A stretch of DNA of 64,000 bases from an uncultured Oscillospiraceae bacterium (GTDB lineage: Bacteria; Bacillota; Clostridia; Oscillospirales; Oscillospiraceae): the NCBI GenBank assembly GCA_934655875.1, contig CAKUHB010000006.1:1-64000 (forward strand), written 5' to 3'. This document shows, one piece after another, positions 44,200-51,300 of the stretch (position 1 is its first letter; each line of letters opens with the position of its first letter). Both the position numbers and the translations under genes were made by a program. A model generated the notes under the pieces. The model was not told the DNA's origin. It did not search any database and saw only the letters and a list, made by a program, of their open reading frames with translations.

Positions 44200-44222
44200 G
44201 AAATATTTCCCGGCAGAACACA

Positions 44223-44251
44223 AAATACCGGCTCGAACCGAGCCGGTATTT
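44223..44251 (+). terminator. Bidirectional terminator after spoIIE
   Basis: 13-bp stem AAATACCGGCTCG with its complement and a 3-base loop; T-rich downstream on both strands. Confidence 0.85.
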
Positions 44252-44272
44252 GTGTTTTTGTGTAACTTTACC

Positions 44273-44542
44273 TCACGCGAACGTACCGCTGAAGCTCTGG
44301 CCGATGCTGCTCAGGACGCCCATCGCGGCCAGCACGGCGATCAGGACGATCGCCAGCACATAGACGCAGAAATAGCTGCGGGCATAGTTGCGGCGATTGA
44401 TGTTCATGCTGCCGATGGCGTGGACGATCAAAAAGATCCAGCCCACGAGCGGCAGGGAATACAGGATCCCCAGCCCAAAATATGTCCACGGGGACAGCGG
44501 CCGGTACGTTTCCGGCAGATGCTGCAATTCAAAGTCGTTCAT
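44273..44542 (-). CDS. Small two-helix membrane protein
   Basis: An 89-residue protein with a soluble N-terminal start (MNDFELQHLPETYRPLSPW), then two hydrophobic segments, about 21-44 and 57-80, joined by MNINRRNYARSYF. No family recognised for certain; the layout resembles small CD225/DUF4870-like membrane proteins. A GGAG site lies 11 bases ahead of the ATG. It follows the PNPOx-like gene by 16 bases on the same strand, so they are likely co-transcribed. Confidence 0.7.
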   Translation of the reverse strand: MNDFELQHLPETYRPLSPWTYFGLGILYSLPLVGWIFLIVHAIGSMNINRRNYARSYFCVYVLAIVLIAVLAAMGVLSSIGQSFSGTFA

Positions 44543-44558
44543 GCTTCTTATTTCTCCT

Positions 44559-45026
44559 TTACTGACGCTGCTTTCCGGTCATGGCCGTCACATCCAGCCG
44601 GTATACCGCCACGGCCTGCGCCTGCTCGTCGGTGAAGACGAAGCTGCGGGACGGCTCATATTGCTGCATGAGGGCGGAAAGCGCCTGTTTTTTCTCCTCC
44701 GTGTCCTGTGCCTCGCCGATCACGCCCGTGCCGACGATGCTCTGGTAGCGGCAGGAATACTGACAGCCGCTCTGCCCGGCGACGAGCTCGTAGGCGCAGT
44801 CCAGCTCAAAGCCCACCTTCGGTTTTTGCGCGATGAGCGACGCCTTGCGGCCCGTCTTTGCGCCGTGGAAATAAAACCGGTCCGGCTGCCCCGGCACAAA
44901 GGCAAAGCTCAGCGGCACGATATACGCGCCCTCCGGGTCGGAAAACGCGACGCGGCAGCAGGTGCAGCGGCCGATGATCTCCAGCAGCTGTCCGCGATCC
45001 GTGACCTCCCGCTCGGCTCTTCTCAT
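44559..45026 (-). CDS. Pyridoxamine 5'-phosphate oxidase-like flavoprotein
   Basis: Split-barrel FMN-binding protein of the PNPOx/NimA-like group (often annotated 'nitroimidazole resistance' or 5-nitroimidazole reductase). Seen: GAYIVPLSFAF, then FYFHGAKTGRKASLI, the usual flavin-binding strand and loop, and VGTGVIGEAQD. 155 residues, normal. A strong AGGAGG precedes the ATG. Its physiological substrate is unknown; a genuine PNPOx role in vitamin B6 synthesis is unlikely for this subgroup. Confidence 0.85.
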   Translation of the reverse strand: MRRAEREVTDRGQLLEIIGRCTCCRVAFSDPEGAYIVPLSFAFVPGQPDRFYFHGAKTGRKASLIAQKPKVGFELDCAYELVAGQSGCQYSCRYQSIVGTGVIGEAQDTEEKKQALSALMQQYEPSRSFVFTDEQAQAVAVYRLDVTAMTGKQRQ

Positions 45027-45129
45027 GGCAGAACGCCTCCTCTTGTAAATCCTGTCTCAATTATACCCCTTGTCTGCCCGTCCGGCAAGATAAAAATTAG
45101 GCCATGCCGCGAGATAAGCGTGCATCCAT

Positions 45130-45242
45130 TGCCTCTCCCGTTGGGAGAGGTGGCTGAGCGCAGCGAAGACGGAGAGGGGAAACGCTGACCCAAAACCCTC
45201 TCAGTCGCCTGCGGTGACAGCTCTCCCGGAGGGAGAGCCAAG
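45130..45242. repeat. CTCTCCC-type intergenic repeat
   Basis: The 312-bp gap between the flavoprotein gene and htrA has no gene. It holds CCTCTCCC-GTT-GGGAGAGG (hairpin), a GAGAGGGG box, and then CCCTCTCAGTCGCCTGCGGTGACAG-type sequence ending in GCTCTCCC-GGA-GGGAGAGC. This pattern belongs to a very common dispersed repeat of Clostridia genomes, from general knowledge rather than a search. Confidence 0.7.
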
Positions 45243-45268
45243 GGCCTGTAGGCATGTCGGTATGAGAA

Positions 45269-45298
45269 ATGGAGCGTATCGGTACCGATACGCTCCAT
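45269..45298. repeat. Perfect 30-bp palindrome downstream of htrA
   Basis: ATGGAGCGTATCGGT followed immediately by its exact reverse complement, no loop. It sits about 40 bases past the htrA stop codon, without a T run. Could be a protein-binding site, a cruciform or a stem at the htrA mRNA end. Confidence 0.8.
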
Positions 45299-45338
45299 GA
45301 ACTGCCCATCAAAAAGCAGTGCAGTTCTGTATTGCTTC

Positions 45339-46658
45339 TTATGCGTTTGCCCGGTCCATCAGGATGATGTCCACGTCGTAATATGTGCCGCCGCGGTAGA
45401 TTGTCAGGGTGACGGTCTCGCCGGCGGTGAACTGGTTCTTGACGCGGTTGAGCTGCTCCATCGAGGTCACGCTCGTCTGGTTGATGGCCGTGATGATATC
45501 GCCCTCGCTGATGCCCTTGGCTGCGGCGTCGCTGCTGGCGTAGACGCGTGTGACATAAATGCCCTCCGGCAGGCGGTAATAGATCCGGTATGTGGCCGGG
45601 AGCGTCTCGCCGTCGATGCCGATGGCCGGACGGCCGGAGACATAGCCCTTTTCGATCAGCTCGTCGATGATGGGCTTGGCGGTGTCGATCGGAATGGCAA
45701 AGCCGATGCCCTCGACCGTGGAGGACGAGGTATAGAAGTTGCTCATCTTCATGGTGTTGATGCCGATGACCTGCCCATAGCAGTTGATAAGCGGCCCGCC
45801 GGAGTTGCCGTTATTGAGAGCGGCGTTCGTCTGGATGAGGTTCATCGTGCGGTCATTGACCGTCAGATCGCGGTTGATGGCGGAGATGATGCCGTCGGTC
45901 ATCGTGCCGCGCAGCGTGACGCCCAGCGGGTCGCCGATAGCGACGACGCTGTCGCCGACCTGCAAAACGGACGAATCGCCGAACTGCGCGGCCTGCAGGC
46001 CGCTGGCTTCGATCTTCAGGACAGCCAGATCGCTCGTCTCGTCGCTGCCGATGATGGATGCGGAATACTCCTGCCCGCCGTTGGTCATGACGCTGACCGC
46101 CTGCGCGTTTTCAATGACGTGGTGGTTCGTGATGATATAGCCGTCGTCCGACATGATGATGCCGGTGCCCGAAGCCTTGCCGGACTGTGTCACTGTCATG
46201 ATGGACACGACGCTTCCGATGCACTGCCGGTAGATCTCCTGTAGGCTGAGTGCGTCGCTGCTTTCTGAGGAGACGGTCGGCGCGCCGGCGGGCGACTGCT
46301 CGATTTGCAGCTCCGGCAGATCCTGCTGCGCCGCGGCGGGCTGCTGCGCTGCGGCGGGCTGCTCCGCGGGCGCGCTGCTCTCGGATGCGGCGGCCTGCAC
46401 GTCGGACGGCTGCTGGCTCTCGGTCGGGCGGCTGCCGACTTGCAGCAGGAAGCCGTCATCCGAGCGGTTGAGCGTCACGCCGACGTCGCGGATCAGATGC
46501 ACGGCGCCGGCCGTGGCCATTGCCAGAACCGCGACGACCAGGATCGCCGTGACCCAGCGGCCGGTATGCTTGCGGCGGCGATCCTCCATCGGGGTCGGCT
46601 GCGGCTGCCAGTTCTTTGTGGAATTGTCGTCATAGAAGCCGTTATTATCAAAGCTCAT
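45339..46658 (-). CDS. htrA: HtrA-like membrane-anchored serine protease
   Basis: Envelope quality-control protease of the HtrA/DegP family. One membrane helix (about 34-55) follows a basic cytoplasmic stretch; a low-complexity Ala/Gln/Pro linker runs to about 115; the trypsin-like domain has His180 (TNHHV), Asp210 (TSDLAVL) and Ser286 (GNSGGP); a PDZ domain ends the protein (about 335-435). Start chosen at ATG 46658 (439 residues) with AAGGTG 8 bases upstream; an ATG at 46706 has no such site. It follows the sensor kinase gene on the same strand after 94 bases that contain 11-bp-phased repeats. Confidence 0.93.
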   Translation of the reverse strand: MSFDNNGFYDDNSTKNWQPQPTPMEDRRRKHTGRWVTAILVVAVLAMATAGAVHLIRDVGVTLNRSDDGFLLQVGSRPTESQQPSDVQAAASESSAPAEQPAAAQQPAAAQQDLPELQIEQSPAGAPTVSSESSDALSLQEIYRQCIGSVVSIMTVTQSGKASGTGIIMSDDGYIITNHHVIENAQAVSVMTNGGQEYSASIIGSDETSDLAVLKIEASGLQAAQFGDSSVLQVGDSVVAIGDPLGVTLRGTMTDGIISAINRDLTVNDRTMNLIQTNAALNNGNSGGPLINCYGQVIGINTMKMSNFYTSSSTVEGIGFAIPIDTAKPIIDELIEKGYVSGRPAIGIDGETLPATYRIYYRLPEGIYVTRVYASSDAAAKGISEGDIITAINQTSVTSMEQLNRVKNQFTAGETVTLTIYRGGTYYDVDIILMDRANA

Positions 46659-46706
46659 ATCAGACACCTTCTTATCGTTACCGGGATACTGTTTTCTATC
46701 GTCCAT

Positions 46707-46749
46707 AGTATAGCTCTGGAATTTGAACAGACGTTGAACGTTCTGTAAA
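46707..46749 (-). promoter_or_regulatory. htrA promoter with three 11-bp-phased repeats
   Basis: Minus strand: TTTACA (46744-46749), TTCAAC (46733-46738) and TTCAAA (46722-46727), exactly 11 bp apart, then TATACT (46707-46712). No normal -35 at 17 bp; the middle repeat lies 20 bp upstream of the -10. This layout matches promoters activated by OmpR/PhoP-type regulators that bind direct repeats with 11-bp phasing. Confidence 0.6.
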
Positions 46750-46752
46750 TAC

Positions 46753-48183
46753 TTAGCGCACGGTCGGGAGCGTGAAGATAAACTGCGTGACGCCGTTTTC
46801 GCTCGTCGCCCAGATATCGCCGCCGTGCGCGCCGACGATCGTCTTTGCAATGTACAGTCCAAGGCCCCAGCCCTCGCGGTCCGCGGAGCGGGACTTGTCT
46901 GCCTTGTGGAAGCGGTCAAACAGCAGCGGCAGCTCGTCCTTGTCGATGGTCGGGCCAGTGTTTTCGACCGTCACGCGCGCCTTGCCGCCGTCGGTCTCCA
47001 GCCGCAGGGCAAGCCGCCCGCTGTCCGGGCAGAATTTGATGGCGTTGTCGATCAGGTTATAGATGACCTGCGTGATGCTGTCGCGCTCGGCGCGCGTCCA
47101 GACCGGCTTGTCCGGCAGATCGACGCGCACGTCGAGATGCTTGTTATAGATCTTCTGCTCAAAGGTGATGAGCACGTCGCTCATCGTCTCGCCGAGATCG
47201 AACCGCGATTTGCGGCTCTCCTCCACGCCCATGGCCTGAAGCTTGGCGATGTCCAGCATGTTGCGCACGAGCCGCGAGAGCCTGCGCACCTCGCCGGAGA
47301 CGATCTGCATGTAATGCTGCTGCTTTTCCGGCGGGATCGTCCCGTCCAGCATGCCGTCGATATAGCCGCCGATGGTGGTCATCGGCGTTTTCAGCTCGTG
47401 CGACACGTTCGCCACGAACTCCTGCCGGCGCTGCTCGGATTTTTCCAGAGAATCCGCCATGGTGTTGAACGCGTTGGCAAGATCGATGATCTCTTCGCCG
47501 CAGCCCTCCGGCACCTCGACGCGCGTATCGAGCTCGCCCCGGCCAAAGCGCCGCGCCGCTTCCGCGACCTTGCTCAGCGGCTGTACCTGCTGGTGCGAGA
47601 GGAACGTGGCCGCGCCCATGGCCAGAACCAGCACGACAATGGCCACATAGAAAAACAAAGACGTGCTGCGCTTCATAAAATCGGTGATCTGCGTCATATC
47701 GGAGGAAATGACGACATAGCCGATCGTCTCGCCGGTCGCGTTGGAGATGATGGGGCGTCCGGCAATATAGCGTGTATCGTCGTGGATGCCGGTCAGCGCG
47801 CCGGTGCGGAACGTCTGGCCGTCCGCGTCGATCTGCGTGATGAGCGAGGTATCCACCTGCCGGCCGATATGCTGGCAGTTAAACTCGTCGCACGAGCACA
47901 GAACGACAAAGCCGTTCTCGTCGCAGACCAGCGCTTCCGCTTCGCCGACGTCGGAGAACAGAGACAGGCTCAGCCGGAAATCCCAGTTCTCCTCCAGCTC
48001 GCCGGTGGAGTCATACGCTTCGGCCAGCGAAGCGACGGCCTGTGCGTCGGCCGAGAGCGTCTCGCGCTTTTCGCTTTTCAGATACCCCAGCATCAGAAAC
48101 CGGAACGAGACGCCCGTAAAGATCATGCAGACCAGCAGCAGTGCCGCAATGAGGGCGAACTGCCGTCCGAACGTTGTTTTCAT
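46753..48183 (-). CDS. Membrane sensor histidine kinase
   Basis: Two-component sensor: membrane helix (8-32), extracellular domain (about 35-170), second helix (175-197), HAMP (about 198-250), and kinase core with phospho-accepting His262 in SHELKTPMT, N-box NLIDNAIKF and G2 box GWGLGLYIAKT. 476 residues; no PAS domain between HAMP and kinase core. The extracellular region has a cysteine cluster C96-x-C98-x4-C103 plus His105, a candidate metal or thiol sensor. GAGGTC inside the end of the regulator gene is the ribosome binding site, with 2 bases between the genes. Confidence 0.92.
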   Translation of the reverse strand: MKTTFGRQFALIAALLLVCMIFTGVSFRFLMLGYLKSEKRETLSADAQAVASLAEAYDSTGELEENWDFRLSLSLFSDVGEAEALVCDENGFVVLCSCDEFNCQHIGRQVDTSLITQIDADGQTFRTGALTGIHDDTRYIAGRPIISNATGETIGYVVISSDMTQITDFMKRSTSLFFYVAIVVLVLAMGAATFLSHQQVQPLSKVAEAARRFGRGELDTRVEVPEGCGEEIIDLANAFNTMADSLEKSEQRRQEFVANVSHELKTPMTTIGGYIDGMLDGTIPPEKQQHYMQIVSGEVRRLSRLVRNMLDIAKLQAMGVEESRKSRFDLGETMSDVLITFEQKIYNKHLDVRVDLPDKPVWTRAERDSITQVIYNLIDNAIKFCPDSGRLALRLETDGGKARVTVENTGPTIDKDELPLLFDRFHKADKSRSADREGWGLGLYIAKTIVGAHGGDIWATSENGVTQFIFTLPTVR

Positions 48184-48185
48184 GC

Positions 48186-48872
48186 TTACAGGACCTCGAA
48201 TTTATATCCGACGCCCCAGACCGTCTTCAGGCTCCACTTGTCCGAAACGCCCTCGAGCTTTTCACGCAGGCGCTTGACATGGACGTCGACGGTGCGGCTG
48301 TCGCCGAAATAATCAAAGCCCCAGACCTCGTCGAGCAGCTGGTTGCGCGTAAAGACGCGGTTCGGGCTGGAAGCCAGATGGAACAGAAGCTCCATCTCCT
48401 TCGGCGGCGTCTCGATGCGCTTGCCGTCGACGATCAGCTCGAACGAGTCAAGATCGATGATCAGCTTGTCAAAGACCAGCCGGCGCGGCTTGGTCTTGTC
48501 GTCCTCGCCGCCGGCGCGGCGCAGAACGGCCTCCACGCGCGCAAGCAGCTCCTTCATCTCAAAGGGCTTGGTGAGATAATCGTCCGCGCCCTGCTTGAGC
48601 CCCTGCACCTTGTCGTTCGTCTCGCCCTTGGCCGTCAGCATGATGACGGGCGTCTTGCTGTCCTGCCGGATGGTGCGCAGCACGCCCCAGCCGTCCAGAA
48701 CCGGCAGCATGATGTCCAGCAGCACCAGATCCGGCCGCATCTGCCGGAACAGATCGACGGCCTGCCCGCCGTCGGCTGCGATCTTTGTGGTATAGCCTTC
48801 CTTTTCCAGATACATCTGGACAAGCTCGGAGATATTCGGATCGTCTTCTACGATCAGGATGGATTTTGCCAT
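48186..48872 (-). CDS. OmpR/PhoP-family response regulator
   Basis: Receiver domain with Asp10/Asp11, phosphorylation site Asp53 (LLDIMLP) and Lys (YLTKPF), then an OmpR-type winged helix (about 130-227; PPKEMELLFHLASSPNRVFTR, RTVDVHVKRLREKL). 228 residues. Heads the regulator-kinase-htrA cluster, GGGAGAG precedes the ATG. The gene order and the phased repeats before this gene and htrA suggest auto-regulation and control of htrA. WalR/PhoP-like, but I cannot assign it to either. Confidence 0.92.
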   Translation of the reverse strand: MAKSILIVEDDPNISELVQMYLEKEGYTTKIAADGGQAVDLFRQMRPDLVLLDIMLPVLDGWGVLRTIRQDSKTPVIMLTAKGETNDKVQGLKQGADDYLTKPFEMKELLARVEAVLRRAGGEDDKTKPRRLVFDKLIIDLDSFELIVDGKRIETPPKEMELLFHLASSPNRVFTRNQLLDEVWGFDYFGDSRTVDVHVKRLREKLEGVSDKWSLKTVWGVGYKFEVL

Positions 48873-48906
48873 GGAAGAGCTCTCCCTTCATACCTTTTTA
48901 AAAGAT

Positions 48907-48948
48907 ATTATACTGCCGGCGCGCGCGTTTGCGTGAACATTTTGTAAA
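48907..48948 (-). promoter_or_regulatory. Response regulator promoter with two 11-bp-phased repeats
   Basis: Minus strand: TTTACA (48943-48948) and TTCACG (48932-48937), 11 bp apart, then 19 bp to TATAAT (48907-48912). The repeat TTTACA is identical to the first one before htrA. Confidence 0.55.
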
Positions 48949-48973
48949 ATCCGGCCTGCCGGGCGTTTTCCTG

Positions 48974-49002
48974 TTTCCGTTTGCAGAAAAGTGTGCTATG
49001 AT
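48974..49002 (+). promoter_or_regulatory. Candidate promoter of the GH3-like gene
   Basis: TATGAT (48997-49002) with a poor -35 (TTTCCG, 48974-48979) at 17 bp. It lies 26 bp from the response regulator boxes, so the two could share control. Confidence 0.4.
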
Positions 49003-49050
49003 ATTTATAGAATAATTGCCCACACTTTGACAACCGAACAGGAGATACAT

Positions 49051-51153
49051 ATGGATATTACGCCCAGAATGAGCGGCCACGCGCTTACTGCGCGCGCAGC
49101 CGCGGCAGCCGGGATCGTGCTGCTCAAAAATACCGCCGAGACGCTTCCGCTCCTTCCTGCGGAGGACGGCGCACCGCTGCCCATCGCCGTTTTCGGCATC
49201 CGCCAGCTGCAAACGCCGGCATTCGAAGCTTCCATGACGCCGTGGCGCGCGATCGGCGCGCTGGACGGCCTTTGCGCATCTGACGCAGTCCGTCCGGACG
49301 GCCTGCTTGCCCGCAAATACCGCACGTGGGCGATGGAGCACCCGGAGGGCGGCGAGCTGCCGCTGACGAACCTCGATTTCGGCGCCCTGCACCACGACTG
49401 CGCGGCTGCCGTCATCGTCATCGGCCGCACGCCGGAGCACTATGACCTGCGCCTGACGGACGAAGAGACCGCCATGCTCACGCGTGTGAACAGCGTGTTT
49501 GAGCGGACGGTGCTCGTTATCGCCGCGCCGGGCTATCTGGGGCTGAACGAAGCCGCGCTCTCGTGCGGCGCGATCGTCTTCCTCGGCCTTGCCGGGCAGG
49601 AAGCCGGCGGCGCGCTGGCCGATGTGCTGACGGCGAAGGTCATGCCGTCCGGCCATCTGGCGCACAGCTGGCCGGAAGCTGCCGAGAGCTTCCGCGATGC
49701 CTGCGCCGCGGTCGACCAATTCTCCGGTCTGCGTTATTTTGACTCCTTCGGCACGCCCATGCGGTATCCGTTCGGCCATGGTCTTGGCTATGGAAAAATC
49801 GAATTTGGCAGCGTTTCGGCCGGTCTTGACGGCTGCGATGTCAGCGTGAGCGCGGAGCTCGTCAACACTGGCAGCCGCTTCGCGGCGAGCGAGCTGGTGC
49901 AGGTCTATGTGACCCGCCCGGCGGGCGATCTGACCCGTCCGGTGAGCTTTTTGGACTGCTTCCAGAAAAGCCGCCTGCTCGCGCCCGGCGAGCGCCAGAC
50001 GGTGCATCTGCGCTTCCCGATTACGGAGCTTTCCGTCTACCGCGAGAGCGCGCACGCGTTCGTGCTGGACGCGGGCTATTATGATATCCGCATCGGCACG
50101 AACAGCCGGTCTGCGTATCTGGCCGGTTCCATCCGCCTGACACGCAGCGCCGTGGTGCAGGCTGCCGAGCCGTTTGCGCTGCCTCCCGTTTCCGAGCGTA
50201 AGCGCCCGGAGGACGTCTGCTTCCAGTATCCCGAGGAGCTGGATGAGATCGAACAGGCGCATAAGCACGCCATCCGCTTCTCCGACCGCAATCTTCCCCG
50301 CCGCAGCCGCAAAAAGGGACAGAAATTCACTGGCTGCCGCCCGGACGGCGAGCGGCACACGCTCATGGACGTTCGCGCAGGCGCGTGCAGCGTGTTCCAT
50401 CTGGTCGCCGACATGGATCTGGAGAACCTGCAAACGCTTGTCTGCGGCTTCGGCGATCAGCCGTCCGCCGTGCCCGGTGCCATGGGCGCTTCGGCGGAGC
50501 TGGAGCGCTATGGGATCCCGGCGCTGCAAATTGCCGGCGGCGCGCAGGGCCTGCAATTGCTGCGGGACGTCCCGGATGATCAGACCGGCGAAATTACCCG
50601 CCGCCAGTGCGCGACCGTCTTCCCCGCGCCAGCGCTTCTCGCATGCTCGTTTGACCCGGACGTCGTCCGGTCGGTCGGGCGCGCCGTGGGGCTGGAAATG
50701 GCAGAGTTCGGCGTGCAGCTGTGGCTGGGGCCGGACAGCGGCGTGATGCGCACGCCGCAGGAGAGGGGATTCTCTGCAAAGTGGTCGGAGGATCCGGTTG
50801 TCTGCGGGCGCATGACCGCCGCGCTGACGGACGGCGCGTGGCCCTATGGCGCGGCCGTTCTGCATGCCGGCGATCTGCCGCAGGAGGTTTCGGTCTCGCA
50901 GGCCGCGCTGCGCGAGTGCTACGGCCTGCCGTTTGAGATCGCGGCTTCCGCCTGCCGCGCGGCAAAGCTGCCCGCCTGCACCATCTCCGGCCAGCAGCTC
51001 ACGGAGAACAGCCCGCTTCTGCGCGCATGGCTGCTCGACTGCGGCTACCGCGGCATGCTCTGGGGCGATGAGACGCTCGAAAATGACCGGATCGGGCTGG
51101 AAAAAGCCGCGATCCGTATGCTGAAGCTGCTGCTTCAGCTGAAAAAGAGTTAA
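49051..51153 (+). CDS. Permuted GH3-like protein, probably degenerate
   Basis: Glycoside hydrolase family 3 homologue with reversed domain order, as in Ruminococcus/Butyrivibrio beta-glucosidases: alpha/beta sandwich first (about 10-250, GIVLLKN and RYPFGHGLGYG), a fibronectin-like part (about 258-370), then the TIM-barrel half (about 430-700). Several barrel active-site features are changed: the DGPAG loop reads GGAQG (496-500), the KHF motif reads LHAG (604-607) and the nucleophile segment reads GMLWGDE with Asp673 kept but the following Trp lost. The barrel ends only 27 residues later, much earlier than usual. Start at ATG 49051 (700 residues, CAGGAGA upstream). No signal peptide. Catalysis doubtful. 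Confidence 0.75.
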   Translation: MDITPRMSGHALTARAAAAAGIVLLKNTAETLPLLPAEDGAPLPIAVFGIRQLQTPAFEASMTPWRAIGALDGLCASDAVRPDGLLARKYRTWAMEHPEGGELPLTNLDFGALHHDCAAAVIVIGRTPEHYDLRLTDEETAMLTRVNSVFERTVLVIAAPGYLGLNEAALSCGAIVFLGLAGQEAGGALADVLTAKVMPSGHLAHSWPEAAESFRDACAAVDQFSGLRYFDSFGTPMRYPFGHGLGYGKIEFGSVSAGLDGCDVSVSAELVNTGSRFAASELVQVYVTRPAGDLTRPVSFLDCFQKSRLLAPGERQTVHLRFPITELSVYRESAHAFVLDAGYYDIRIGTNSRSAYLAGSIRLTRSAVVQAAEPFALPPVSERKRPEDVCFQYPEELDEIEQAHKHAIRFSDRNLPRRSRKKGQKFTGCRPDGERHTLMDVRAGACSVFHLVADMDLENLQTLVCGFGDQPSAVPGAMGASAELERYGIPALQIAGGAQGLQLLRDVPDDQTGEITRRQCATVFPAPALLACSFDPDVVRSVGRAVGLEMAEFGVQLWLGPDSGVMRTPQERGFSAKWSEDPVVCGRMTAALTDGAWPYGAAVLHAGDLPQEVSVSQAALRECYGLPFEIAASACRAAKLPACTISGQQLTENSPLLRAWLLDCGYRGMLWGDETLENDRIGLEKAAIRMLKLLLQLKKS

Positions 51154-51181
51154 AAATCCCGCCGGTATCCGAGAAATAGCA

Positions 51182-51210
51182 TTGCATTCACGGCAGAAAG
51201 CTGATATAAT
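51182..51210 (+). promoter_or_regulatory. Promoter of the BMP lipoprotein gene
   Basis: TTGCAT (51182-51187), 17-bp spacer, TATAAT (51205-51210). An 8-bp hairpin AACTGACC/GGTCAGTT (51214-51234) follows at once, at the 5' end of a leader of about 85 bases. Confidence 0.7.
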
Positions 51211-51300
51211 GAAAACTGACCCTCGCGGTCAGTTCTGCCGCCGGCAGGCGCTTTGCGCCGGTCTGCGGGGAATATCTTTATGAAAGAGGTAGATTTTCAA

